A stretch of DNA of 64,000 nucleotides from CAWARU01 sp963784575 (lineage in GTDB: Bacteria > Pseudomonadota > Gammaproteobacteria > UBA6186 > Azoamicaceae), in the NCBI GenBank assembly GCA_963784575.1, contig CAWARU010000001.1, forward strand, positions 62,001 through 126,000, written 5' to 3'. Each line of letters begins with the position of its first letter. The stretch's first letter is position 1. Under the pieces are notes generated by a model. The model made no database searches, had not been told where the DNA came from, and saw nothing but the letters and a program-made list of their open reading frames with translations. Below are positions 28,101 to 36,714 of the stretch, piece after piece. The translations under genes and the position numbers were made by a program.

Positions 28101-30394
28101 GCTGCACTATAGGCTGTTGATTTCTTTGCAATTCTGCCAGCCTGTAAGTTTAGGGCTGCATACTCAAGTTTTGTCGGAACATCCAAGTCTATGCCAAAAC
28201 CTTGATTAAGATGGTCTGAAATCTTAAAAATATTGGCTTCTTTTTCTTGCTGATTCTGGGCCAGAAGATAATTTGCAATGGTGAGATGAGCTGATTTTTT
28301 TTGTCGTTCATCTAATAATAAATGTGCTGCTTGTTGTACCCGATCGTGCATAAATTCATATTGTGCAATGGTGACAAGCTCTTTATCCTTTTTATAAAAT
28401 TCACCAGTTGATATTATCAAATTTTCAGCTGCAGCAATTTGAAGCAAGGATTTAATTTCACTGATCGGATACTGACAAACAATCGATAGAACATCATCAT
28501 CAAAGACTTTGCCAATGCAAGCCGCAAATTTTAAGATGTTCTGAGCATCCCTAGGCAAAGATCGAATTTTGACAGCAAGCAGATCTATAACATTCTCAGT
28601 ATGTTGAATGGTGGCGACCTTATTAAGATCGTATTCCCATTTGCGAGTTGCAGCATTCAGATAGATATAATGTGCGTCAAGTAAAGCACCCATCAGTTGT
28701 TTTAGAAAAAAAGGATTGCCATTGGTTTTTTTGAAACAAATTTCTGCTAAATCTGTCGTTTCAATGGTATCTGTATGAAATGTATCCGCAATCAATGCAT
28801 TGACACTCGAAATAGAAAGGGCTTCTAAGGTCAATTCTTCGAAGTCAAGTTCTGTATTTCTAAATTTTTCCAGGGTTCCCATCAATGGATGGGTAGGAGT
28901 AATCTCATTATCACGATAGGAGGCAATGATGAAAAGTCTAGATTTTCGATTATTCAAGGCCAGATCTTCAAGAAGTTGTAGTGATTGTAGCGCTGCCCAT
29001 TGCAAATCATCAATAAAAAGAACGATGGGCTTTCCAGGCGAGAGCAATGCCTGGATAAAATTTTGCAGCGTATTACTGAACCGAAGCTGTCTTTCCGTCG
29101 GATTCATGCTCGCCAATTCTGCCTGTTTTCCAATGATAATTTCCAATTGCGGCAAGATATCGGTCAAGATTCTGCCATTGGTCCCGATTGCCGCAATAAA
29201 AATATCTCTCCAACGTTCTATACTTTCCTTTGATTCCATGAGGATCTGCTTCAGTAAATTGCCTAAAGCTTCTATCAAAGCAGAAAATGGTTTGTTACTT
29301 TTCATTTGATCAAATCTGCCTTTGATTAAATAACCTTCTTGCTTGGTCACTTCCTTGATGAGCTCATTGATTAACGATGTCTTACCAATACCTGCATACC
29401 CCGAAATGAATATCACTTTTTCTTTATTTTTTTCATTGCTGTCATTGAATGCCTGTAACAGAAAATCGCGTTCCTTATCACGTCCATAAAGCTTCTCAGG
29501 TATCACCATGCTATAAGATACATCCTGATTCCCAATGGGAAATGGTATGATTTGATTATTTTCTTTGAATTCAACATAACACTTTTCCAAATCAGCTTTT
29601 AAGCCAAGCAAACTTTGATAGCGATCTTCTGAATTTTTAGCGAGGAGCTTTAGAATGATGTCTGAGAGGGGCTTTGGTAGCTTATTAATATTTTCGGGAG
29701 GTTCTGGAATGATAGCAATATGCGCATAAATCAGATCGAGTGGATCTTTGAAAGTAAATGGCAAATGACCCGTAAATAATTCGTAAAGGACCGCGCCCAG
29801 TGAATAATAATCGCTTCTATAGTCCACGCCGCGATTCATTCTCCCGGTCTGCTCGGGAGAAATATAGCTTAAGGTGCCTTCAATTGCATTCACGGGCTTT
29901 GCTTCCACGCGCTCTCGAATTAAGGTGGTCGATAGCCCATAGTCGATGATTTTAACTACCTTATTTTCAGCAGAGTAAAGAATGTTATCCGCGCTGATAT
30001 TTTTATGTACAATGTTAAGTTGGTGAATTTTGTCAAGTGCTTCCGAAATTTGTATGGCTATTTGAATCTTACGTGCCAATTGATCTTCTGGTGTTAATAA
30101 TTCTGGCACATATCTATTGATAGGAATTCCCGGAAAATCTTCGAGGATCATTAACAAAGTCTCTTCATATTTTTCAAGTGAATAGACCTTGATAGATGCC
30201 TCTGAACTCGAAGCAAGCAGCGTGATAGTATATTCATGATTAAATTTACTGAGTGCTGCAACGGATGGGTCTTTTATGTTGAGAAGCTTGATAATTACCC
30301 TTTTCTGATCGTTTATGTCAACTGCACGATATACAGCCGATTCGAAAGAAACAGACAGCTCATCTACTATCTGATAGTTAAGTATTTTTCTCAT
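25112..30394 (-). CDS. Giant signalling protein: kinase-like, AAA ATPase, GAF and class III nucleotide cyclase
   Basis: 1760 residues, overlapping the upstream gene by 4 bases. Domains in order: a Ser/Thr kinase-like domain (about 5-270; K36 ATP lysine kept, DYG 151-153 for DFG, but HRD is HKN with Asn132 in place of the catalytic Asp); an AAA/ORC-type ATPase (Walker A GYAGIGKTS about 333, Walker B VLFIDDLQW); a long helical TPR-like region (about 700-1290); GAF (about 1320-1485); and a class III adenylate/guanylate cyclase (about 1510-1690) with both metal aspartates (FADLHNF; YIGDEIMALF) and the DVVNIASR motif. The cyclase looks active, making cAMP or cGMP; the kinase may be a pseudokinase. 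Multi-domain proteins of this kind are sensors; the ligand is unknown. Last gene of a five-gene operon. Confidence 0.92.
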   Translation of the reverse strand: MRKILNYQIVDELSVSFESAVYRAVDINDQKRVIIKLLNIKDPSVAALSKFNHEYTITLLASSSEASIKVYSLEKYEETLLMILEDFPGIPINRYVPELLTPEDQLARKIQIAIQISEALDKIHQLNIVHKNISADNILYSAENKVVKIIDYGLSTTLIRERVEAKPVNAIEGTLSYISPEQTGRMNRGVDYRSDYYSLGAVLYELFTGHLPFTFKDPLDLIYAHIAIIPEPPENINKLPKPLSDIILKLLAKNSEDRYQSLLGLKADLEKCYVEFKENNQIIPFPIGNQDVSYSMVIPEKLYGRDKERDFLLQAFNDSNEKNKEKVIFISGYAGIGKTSLINELIKEVTKQEGYLIKGRFDQMKSNKPFSALIEALGNLLKQILMESKESIERWRDIFIAAIGTNGRILTDILPQLEIIIGKQAELASMNPTERQLRFSNTLQNFIQALLSPGKPIVLFIDDLQWAALQSLQLLEDLALNNRKSRLFIIASYRDNEITPTHPLMGTLEKFRNTELDFEELTLEALSISSVNALIADTFHTDTIETTDLAEICFKKTNGNPFFLKQLMGALLDAHYIYLNAATRKWEYDLNKVATIQHTENVIDLLAVKIRSLPRDAQNILKFAACIGKVFDDDVLSIVCQYPISEIKSLLQIAAAENLIISTGEFYKKDKELVTIAQYEFMHDRVQQAAHLLLDERQKKSAHLTIANYLLAQNQQEKEANIFKISDHLNQGFGIDLDVPTKLEYAALNLQAGRIAKKSTAYSAALSYLTFGLAWLPKNTWNTNYELTYQLYLEASEVNFLLTYYQEMRDLNTIILEHAQDEVDKAYVYDIEIHAYVAQNKLAESLELSFTVLEKLGLKLPKKAGKFQVLLALLRTEWLLYGKTEDELYHLPIVSDRRILAIIKIVSSIVSSCYLAYPNHFALMVLSGIEYSLKYGNSVFTPFDYACYAAIQGGTLERISVAIKYGLYAARLVNRFPVGSIKIMPLNFVLLSTVEFWINPIAEMIDKYNNAIQLGIDQGDIEYTSWTMTSFDFILFSLGFENLAKFKNRTKKYLKYFEDNKLWPAHHIVSAVFTGAEILGRAEVPSGMLVGRHYDEIKDLPQNIANKEHAMLYFVYFSKLMIAYFSRDFDTALNYAIKIKKMLTISWGRYFYFYYGLILLEIIHKVPFYKKLQILPTLFWIKRKLKKFTKYSSIIYTSKFYLICAEMKQYFGLNYAAIRCYELAIREAHNNELHLDSGIAYELTARYYYKIGMNFTANSYIKKSYHYYGKWGAKAKQVMLVNEFSEILALEQEERVIARGEKDAFETTTSRTSIEVLDLKTILKISKIFAKEIDLKKLLQKVIKTLYKVAGAEKIALGFQREGELYIDALKETDSKIIKLKPILYESSDKSLLPHTVINYVINSQEMIAIDNAAEDTVYSRDPYVLEKKARSILCLPLQKQKKLIGFLYLENDKITHAFTSKHIEILKYLTSHIALALENAYLYSDIMQISSAYERFVPKNFIALLQKKRITDVELGTHTLKNMSVLFADLHNFTSLSEKLDPETISNILNSFIAHMEPVIKRNSGFIDKYIGDEIMALFPGTIEDALNTAIEMQVALQDFNQTLKIEGIADLEIGIGVNFGSMLLCTIGNKVRMENTVISDVVNIASRIQSLTKQYGTNALTTESVINNIRDKSKFASRIIDNIVVRGKTKATVIYEIIDALDIDRASAIKNILPQYDLGWQFFEAGNFSEAKKQFTVVLENLPDDMPSRLLLERCDAE

Positions 30395-31227
30395 ATATCG
30401 AACATCTCACCTTCCATCCCCGGAAATACTGGAAAATGAGGCAATTCTTCAGCGATTGCATTGTTGTGCATTTGATTTAACTCTGCATCGCTGTGCGCTG
30501 AGTCATGATGAAAAGTAACCAGTGAATTTACCCCAGACAAAGCTGCAAATTTTATAGCATCATTAATTGTGCAATGGCCCCAACCAGCTCGATATTGATA
30601 TTCAACTCGAGTATATTGTGCATCATGAATTAAAAGATGAACATTTCTTGCAATATCAAAACCGGATGTCCAAACCGGACTTTGCGGAAAATTGATCACG
30701 CCAAGCGCGGGCTCGTGATCTGGAATGTAAGCCATGCTCGCTTCATCATTGAATATTCTATATCCAAGGGTTGCGCCTGGATGACAAACATTATCACATA
30801 CGATCTGAAACTCATCTATCCAAAACCTATTTCTAAAAACCGCATGCAAATGGAGTTTACAAGGTAAATCTTGTAATAATACAGGGAATAATGGCGGAGA
30901 TAAGTATTTGGCAAGAGAAACATACAATTCTGCGGCGTTTTTGGCGGGACCATAAATATGGATTTCTCGTTCGGAATCCCACAAAGGCGTAAAAAAGCCA
31001 AGTCCTTGGATATGATCTAAATGAAGATGTGTGAGTAAAATATCAATTCGGTTACTTTTTTCTTCTAGTTCAAATCCCAATTTTTGAATACCCGTTCCCG
31101 CATCCAAAATAATCAAAGAATCCCCTCTGCCGTGAATTGCAACACAGCTCGTGTTCCCGCCATAGGTTAAGGCTTCTGGGCCAGAACAAGGCAGAGAACC
31201 TCGGGTACCCCAAAGAGTCACTTTCAT
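30391..31227 (-). CDS. Metallo-beta-lactamase-fold hydrolase
   Basis: 278 residues of normal single-domain length. MKVTLWGTRGSLPCSG and LDAGTG (D42) start the fold; THLHLDH (67-72) is the HxHxDH zinc motif; later ligands are probably CHPGA, IHDAQYT and the C-terminal FHHD. This branch resembles the phosphoribosyl cyclic phosphodiesterase/PhnP-like and RNase Z-like hydrolases, which cleave phosphodiesters, so a cyclic-nucleotide phosphodiesterase role beside a cyclase is plausible but inferred. GAGGA precedes the ATG. It overlaps both neighbours by 4 bases, indicating translational coupling with the PAS gene and the cyclase gene. Cytosolic. Confidence 0.88.
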   Translation of the reverse strand: MKVTLWGTRGSLPCSGPEALTYGGNTSCVAIHGRGDSLIILDAGTGIQKLGFELEEKSNRIDILLTHLHLDHIQGLGFFTPLWDSEREIHIYGPAKNAAELYVSLAKYLSPPLFPVLLQDLPCKLHLHAVFRNRFWIDEFQIVCDNVCHPGATLGYRIFNDEASMAYIPDHEPALGVINFPQSPVWTSGFDIARNVHLLIHDAQYTRVEYQYRAGWGHCTINDAIKFAALSGVNSLVTFHHDSAHSDAELNQMHNNAIAEELPHFPVFPGMEGEMFDI

Positions 31228-31631
31228 GGCAACGTTTCCTCGAAGAAGAATATGCTACCACAAAATTCTTCCATTAAGTTCACTATGGGCAACACACTCA
31301 AGACTATGTTAATTAATTGTCCCTCTTGCGTTTCAATAAGACAGTGCATATTCATTATGGTTTCCCTGCCAGGACCTTTTTTTGAAATCAGTTTTGAAAT
31401 CGAGACAGCTTTTTTGTCTCGAGTTTTGATTTTTTTTAATATGTCTTCTGCATGTATTTCATCCAGTTCAGAGAAGTTAATTCCTAAAACTTCTTCAGCT
31501 GCCTTATTACAGAAAATGACGGTTTCATTTTTATCTAGCATAAAGCTCGGGGTTGCAAGATAACTGGTTACTTGCCTAAAAAGAATTAATTCGATAGGTT
31601 TTTGTGTTTTTTCAAGATACTTGCTATGCAC
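31224..31631 (-). CDS. PAS domain protein
   Basis: 135 residues from a GTG at 31631, chosen because GGAGGAGGG lies directly upstream and it avoids overlapping the previous gene; the frame is open further up to 31679. A single PAS fold covers most of it: TPSFMLDKNETVIFCNKAAE, EEVLGINFSEL, and LSVLPIVNLMEEFCGSIFFF. No output domain, so it is a stand-alone sensory or dimerisation module, presumably for the neighbouring signalling proteins. Its end overlaps the hydrolase start by 4 bases. Cofactor unknown. Confidence 0.82.
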   Translation of the reverse strand: MHSKYLEKTQKPIELILFRQVTSYLATPSFMLDKNETVIFCNKAAEEVLGINFSELDEIHAEDILKKIKTRDKKAVSISKLISKKGPGRETIMNMHCLIETQEGQLINIVLSVLPIVNLMEEFCGSIFFFEETLP

Positions 31632-31645
31632 AACCCTCCTCCATT

Positions 31646-32458
31646 TCAGAACATGAAACCCAAGACATATAACCCCCATATTCCTATTAATTCATGTGAT
31701 ATGATAACGCCAACTAAAGTACGATGCTTTGAATAAAGCCATCCCCAAAGAAATCCTGGAATCAATGTCAAAAATCCGAGCGTCATTGAAACAAAAAAAT
31801 GTGTCGTTGCAAACAAAACATTTGACAGCACAATAGCCCAAATTATTTTATAAGGTGTCACTAAAAACTCTTCGAAGGAACTTTGTAGAGCGCCTCGCAC
31901 GATAAATTCTTGCAACGGTACAAATACGAGATATAAGACAAAAAACCCTATTTTTGCTTGCATTGTAAGCCCAATGTCTATCACATCCCCTTCTATCACT
32001 GAATGATTCGCAAGCGAAGGAATAGTGCTGATTACGACCCATTTGAAAGGTATCATGCCTATCATAAAAACGATGGTCCATAATAGGGATTCCTTTACCG
32101 ATTGACGCCAATTTTCAAGCGTTAGTCCGAACGTCTTCAGCGGATAGCCGGTTTTTAGCATATAAAAGAATAGAATGACTGCAAAAACAAAGATTAAGGG
32201 TATGCTATAGAAAGAGGGAGTTCCAAAGGGGGTTTTATTTTCTTCTACTAAAGTCACTATAAGTAAATAGATAAAAAGCATGCAAATGATTGTTATAATA
32301 AATGATCCCATGACCACTCGCGCTCTGACATGTTCTAGTTCTTTTCGGAGGCCTTCAACGACTGTAACATTTGTTGAACGTAAACGTTGACTTAAACTTT
32401 TAGCAAGATTACGAGTCATGATAGCATAGAGTGGCGATTCGGATTCTCGGTACCTCAC
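31646..32458 (-). CDS. CPBP-family intramembrane metalloprotease (CAAX protease-like)
   Basis: Up to 270 residues from a GTG at 32458, which overlaps the upstream gene by 50 bases; an ATG at 32419 gives 257 residues and an 11-base overlap and is equally likely. Several membrane helices are evident (FIITIICMLFIYLLIVTL; VFAVILFFYMLK; IGFFVLYLVFV). The protease signature is QEFIVRGALQ, corresponding to EExxxRG with the first Glu replaced by Gln, followed by ATTHFF and ISHELIG for the conserved histidines. Family members cleave within membranes or act in signalling or immunity. The Gln substitution may reduce activity. Its place between a cNMP-binding and a PAS gene suggests a regulated membrane effector. 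Confidence 0.82.
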   Translation of the reverse strand: MRYRESESPLYAIMTRNLAKSLSQRLRSTNVTVVEGLRKELEHVRARVVMGSFIITIICMLFIYLLIVTLVEENKTPFGTPSFYSIPLIFVFAVILFFYMLKTGYPLKTFGLTLENWRQSVKESLLWTIVFMIGMIPFKWVVISTIPSLANHSVIEGDVIDIGLTMQAKIGFFVLYLVFVPLQEFIVRGALQSSFEEFLVTPYKIIWAIVLSNVLFATTHFFVSMTLGFLTLIPGFLWGWLYSKHRTLVGVIISHELIGIWGLYVLGFMF

Positions 32459-32870
32459 CCGACTCTAGAGTTTTAGACTTGGTAAACCATTTGCCAAAAA
32501 TGCCCTTCTTTTCAGGCAAGAATTTTAGGCTGTTGACAGAGAAAGCAAAGAGCCTGCAAGGCAGGATTGTACTCACTGAAGCAGAACGAGGGATATTATC
32601 TAAAATGCTGAGTTCGCCGATAATCTGATTAGGCCCCAAACTCGCTAAGTGTAATCTTTGAGATAATTTAGGATCCCAGTTATAAACCTCGACCTCCCCC
32701 TCTAATATGATATAAATTTCATCTTTAATTTCATTTTCTTCTATGATGATTTTACCCGCAGAATAGCTGGCTTCAAAGCCTAGACCAATAACCAAATCTA
32801 ATTGCTGTTCTGTAAAACCCTCAAATAAGGGATTGTCTCGCAAGATTTTTTTTAAATCGTTATCTGACAT
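32409..32870 (-). CDS. Cyclic nucleotide-binding domain protein
   Basis: 153 residues. A Crp/cNMP-binding beta-roll covers residues about 10-120: FEGFTEQQLDLVI, YIILEGEVEVYN, and the phosphate-binding cassette GELSILDNIPRSASV, with the Glu and Arg that contact cyclic nucleotide intact. There is no helix-turn-helix after it, so it is not a transcription factor but a stand-alone cNMP sensor. AAAGGT precedes the ATG. It is the first gene of the operon whose last gene encodes a class III cyclase, so it is the natural receptor of that product (inference). The short C-terminus is probably not a second domain. Confidence 0.88.
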   Translation of the reverse strand: MSDNDLKKILRDNPLFEGFTEQQLDLVIGLGFEASYSAGKIIIEENEIKDEIYIILEGEVEVYNWDPKLSQRLHLASLGPNQIIGELSILDNIPRSASVSTILPCRLFAFSVNSLKFLPEKKGIFGKWFTKSKTLESGEVPRIRIATLCYHDS

Positions 32871-32987
32871 TGGTCTACCTTTGAATCAATGGAATTAGTA
32901 TTTATTCTAATTTACCCATGATCCAAGGATAGACAAAAGGAACAAGCTTTATTTTTGTATGAAAGGGGGTAATTACTCTGATTTCAC

Positions 32988-35900
32988 TTATCTAAAAATT
33001 CTATCTCTGATTTCTTTCGGGTACCTTTGCAGATCCTCTACCATGTCCGCACTTTCATCCTTATAATGTTCAGTATGTTCCTGAATGGGCACTGCAGACG
33101 CAGTCGCCTTAACGGTTCCTGCCTCAGTTTTTGATCCTGGCAATGTCTTACTCAATAGGAGTGGCTCTTGAATTATCTGGTCCTTGAGTAGTTCTTTGTT
33201 CGAAGTTTTATCCTGTTCTATTTTGATTTGTTCTATTTTCAACTTGATTCTGGCTAAGCATTCTTCTACTCCTACTGCTCTACGATCCAGCGCCTGCTGG
33301 TACAGACTTTGGGCAACAACCAAATCCTGATCAACACCAATACCATTTTCATAACAGCGTGCCAAATTACATAGTGCATCGAGACAGCCCTTATGTGCGG
33401 CATTTCGATAGCAGGATGCTGCCATTCTTTCGTCCTTCTCCAGAACAAAACTATCCCCTGCCCCATGTACGCCCTCTTCATAATAAGTGCCGAGATTATT
33501 TTCTGCATTAGCATGTCCTTTCAAGGTAGCTTTTCGATAGAGCCCGATAGCTTCTGATAGATTTTTCGGAACCCCTTCTCCTTCAGCATAACAAATGGCT
33601 AAATTATGTTCTGCATCCGAAAATCCATGTTCAGAGGCTTTTTGGAAAAGTTCCGCTGCTCGTTTTAAATCGAGTGGGGTATGGAAACCTTTCTTCAAGC
33701 ACTTTGCCAAAGTATATTGTGCATTGGGTTGTAGAGCCTCTGCGGCAGATTCAAGATACTTAATACCGAGGGCAGGGGTTTCTACTGTGCCATATCCAAA
33801 TAAATAACACATACCGAGATACGCTCTTGCATTTTCGTTACAATGAGGTTCATCTGCATAGCTTTTAAAAATTTCAAATGCAGCTTTTTGATCTTTTTCA
33901 TATCCTATGCCATACAATTTGCAATACCCAATCAATACATTTGCATATGGATTATCAGCATCGCTAATAATTGCTGAATCGAGATGGAATTTGGCAGATT
34001 TCGGAGCTGATGAGGAACCAAAATTGTCTAGCTTGCAAATAGCGAGGTTGAATTGAATGTTAGAAACATCTTCTGCTTGTTGATACCAATCGAAAACGAG
34101 TTCTGAGGGCCACTCTTCATCAAAACTGAGCCCAAGTTGAATTTCAGACTCTTTTTCGAATTTAACCGAACCTGGTACAAGTTTGACTATATCTGCTAAA
34201 TCAAGTCCCGCGAATTCAACTAGTTCTATAGAAACCCCTACAAACTCCACTGGCAATTTTTCACTTGTTGCAACTGGTTTTTCTTCCAAAAGCAATTTCG
34301 CTTTTAATCTATCGAACTCCGCTCCCCACCCTAGCAAATGGCACCAGCCAAGATTTCGTTTCGCCAAAGCAGAACCTGATCCAATTGCTTCATTCAAGTA
34401 TTTTATCGCTTCATTAGGATCTTTTGAAACACCCAATCCATTCAAATAACACCAAGCAAGATTATTTACGGCGCTGACATTTTTTCCCTTAATTGCTGCC
34501 CTAAAATGCTTAACTCCCTCCTGAAAATTACGAAATGTACCATATCCTCGTAAATAACAGACACCGAGCGCATTCAATGCCGGTACACATTTATTGTTCG
34601 CAGCTATCTGGAAACACTTGAAAGCTTTGATGATATTTTTTTCAGTACCAACACCATGCAAATAATAGAGCCCTAGGAGATAATGGCAAAATGCACTATA
34701 TACTGGAGATTCATCTTGCAAACATTTGTTCAAAAACTCAAAGGAACGTTTCCAATCCACTGGTAAACATACTCCCCTGAGATGACAAAGCGCTACTATA
34801 AGATAGGTCTTCTCGAGATCGTGTTTCAAGGCAATCTCTAATAATTCAGAAACGCGCTTCAGATTTTGGGGTACCTTACCCTCGCCCTGCAAATAAATGC
34901 GAATAAGATCCAACACCGTATTGCTCAAGATATTTTCATAGCCGAACAGGTTTTCAATTTTTAGTAGTACTTTTTCTAATAATTCTACCCCTTTCTCTGT
35001 GTTCTTCTCGATTTCCAAACCGAATCTGTATAATTTCGATAAATAATATTGTGCTTCTGGCACTTTATCTGCGATTTCTTGTAGCAATTTTATGGCCTGT
35101 TTGGTGTCTTTTTTCACGCCAAAACCCGTCAAATAACATCTTGATAATTGAAATTTGCCTAGATCATAGGATTCTGCTATCTCCTCGAAAAGTTCGTAGG
35201 CATGTTGTTGTTCCTCTGCTGTCGTTTCTCTTTGAAAAAGGCAATCGCCATAGGATATGATAGATTCTGAATTGCCGCGGGCCATGCCTCTTTCAAAGCA
35301 AAGTTCAGCTTGGGGTATGTTCATTGCAACGCCAAGACCATTCTTATAACAAAGTCCTAAGTTTTGCCAGCTTACAGGGTGATCAAAAGTGGATGATTTT
35401 TGAAAATAGTGGAAGGCACGCTTCATATCTTTAGGATATTTCGGTGCGTATTTACCGTTAGAGTAGAATGCACCAAGAAATATCAAGGCAGTCATATCTG
35501 GTTCTGGGCCCTTCACAAGGCTTTCCATTAAACCCAAACCTTCCGCAATATTTTGCGGCACTCCAATACCTTCAATCATACACCGCGCTTGTTCAGATTT
35601 TCCTTGTACACAACCTTTAGCTGCCGCAATTTTATATAATTTAAAAGCCTTGGCAGGATCCTTTTCCACTCCACGACCTTTCTCATAGGCTTCCCCAAGT
35701 TCAACATAAGCGATAACACAATTGTCTTTGGTGGCAAGTTCTTGATATAAAGCAAAAGCTTTTGCGAGATCTTGCGCGACGCCTGCTCCCATAGAATAAC
35801 ATTCGGCGAGAGTAAACTTGGCGCCAGTATTTTTATCCTTAATCTTTTCTGCGTAGTGAACTGCTTTTACAAAATCAATTGAAAATCCACAGGTACCCAG

Positions 35901-36422
35901 ATAATAATATTCCGCCAGTAATTTTTGAGCTTCAAAGAAGCCGTTGTCGGCAGCTTTGATGAGATATTCTTGGTAAATGGTTGTTGTGTCTTTGAGAGTG
36001 AGTTCTGTCGGAAATTCTTTGGCAATAATAGCAACATTGTATTGAGATAAAAGATCACCTGAATCTGCCGCCCATTTAAAAAAGATGTAAGCCTTTTGAA
36101 TATTTTTGCGCACTCCTTCGCCTGCCATATAGGAGTCTGCGATTGATTTACAATGGTCCAGATCTTTTCCAGTCAATACAGGCCTGGTCTTCATTTTTTC
36201 AAGCAGAGACTTTAAACCAGGCGTTATGATGCTGGATTTTTTCTTATGCTTTTGTACTACTCTCGCCCTGCCTCGTCCGGCTCCCGCTTTCTTTCCAAAA
36301 GTAAAAGTATTAAGCTTCTCATGAATTTCATCGACAGTGGGCTTTTTGCCTTCGGAAAAAAGATCTACCAGTTCGTCGAGATCAGATTCTGTTAATTTAA
36401 TAGCATATTCTTTTGGAAGCAT
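32988..36422 (-). CDS. Very large Sel1-like repeat protein
   Basis: 1144 residues. About 25 Sel1-like repeats of 36-40 residues run from about residue 95 to 1060, for example ALNALGVCYLRGYGTFRNFQ, AEHNLAICYAEGEGVPKNLS and ALCNLARCYENGIGVDQDL. A break with non-repeat sequence lies around 690-750. The N-terminus has an Arg/Lys-rich patch (GRGRARVVQKHKKK). No signal peptide. AGGAG precedes the ATG. The repeat solenoid should form a large protein-binding scaffold; in amoeba-associated bacteria Sel1 proteins often act at host interfaces, which is inference here. It is monocistronic; its 5' flank (36423-36714) holds only AT-rich sequence. Confidence 0.9.
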   Translation of the reverse strand: MLPKEYAIKLTESDLDELVDLFSEGKKPTVDEIHEKLNTFTFGKKAGAGRGRARVVQKHKKKSSIITPGLKSLLEKMKTRPVLTGKDLDHCKSIADSYMAGEGVRKNIQKAYIFFKWAADSGDLLSQYNVAIIAKEFPTELTLKDTTTIYQEYLIKAADNGFFEAQKLLAEYYYLGTCGFSIDFVKAVHYAEKIKDKNTGAKFTLAECYSMGAGVAQDLAKAFALYQELATKDNCVIAYVELGEAYEKGRGVEKDPAKAFKLYKIAAAKGCVQGKSEQARCMIEGIGVPQNIAEGLGLMESLVKGPEPDMTALIFLGAFYSNGKYAPKYPKDMKRAFHYFQKSSTFDHPVSWQNLGLCYKNGLGVAMNIPQAELCFERGMARGNSESIISYGDCLFQRETTAEEQQHAYELFEEIAESYDLGKFQLSRCYLTGFGVKKDTKQAIKLLQEIADKVPEAQYYLSKLYRFGLEIEKNTEKGVELLEKVLLKIENLFGYENILSNTVLDLIRIYLQGEGKVPQNLKRVSELLEIALKHDLEKTYLIVALCHLRGVCLPVDWKRSFEFLNKCLQDESPVYSAFCHYLLGLYYLHGVGTEKNIIKAFKCFQIAANNKCVPALNALGVCYLRGYGTFRNFQEGVKHFRAAIKGKNVSAVNNLAWCYLNGLGVSKDPNEAIKYLNEAIGSGSALAKRNLGWCHLLGWGAEFDRLKAKLLLEEKPVATSEKLPVEFVGVSIELVEFAGLDLADIVKLVPGSVKFEKESEIQLGLSFDEEWPSELVFDWYQQAEDVSNIQFNLAICKLDNFGSSSAPKSAKFHLDSAIISDADNPYANVLIGYCKLYGIGYEKDQKAAFEIFKSYADEPHCNENARAYLGMCYLFGYGTVETPALGIKYLESAAEALQPNAQYTLAKCLKKGFHTPLDLKRAAELFQKASEHGFSDAEHNLAICYAEGEGVPKNLSEAIGLYRKATLKGHANAENNLGTYYEEGVHGAGDSFVLEKDERMAASCYRNAAHKGCLDALCNLARCYENGIGVDQDLVVAQSLYQQALDRRAVGVEECLARIKLKIEQIKIEQDKTSNKELLKDQIIQEPLLLSKTLPGSKTEAGTVKATASAVPIQEHTEHYKDESADMVEDLQRYPKEIRDRIFR

Positions 36423-36714
36423 TTTATTCTCCTAGATCTTCAATTTGAATTTGAAACAATTAAATTATGTTGTCTGACTAATTAATTACAGATAGTTTAT
36501 TAAAAGTATATATAATTATCATTACTTTATACTTTTAAACAGATAATTGCAATGGAGGCTGGAATAAACCACCTATACTATACAGAAACACTGAGCAAAT
36601 AAAAATTTTAAAAACTTGTAAACGACAACGGCAGAGGTAAATAATTTCTACTATATCATTACGGAGTCATGGCTGCTTCTAGTGGATATTTCCTGTGATG
36701 AAGCTAAATCCTAA

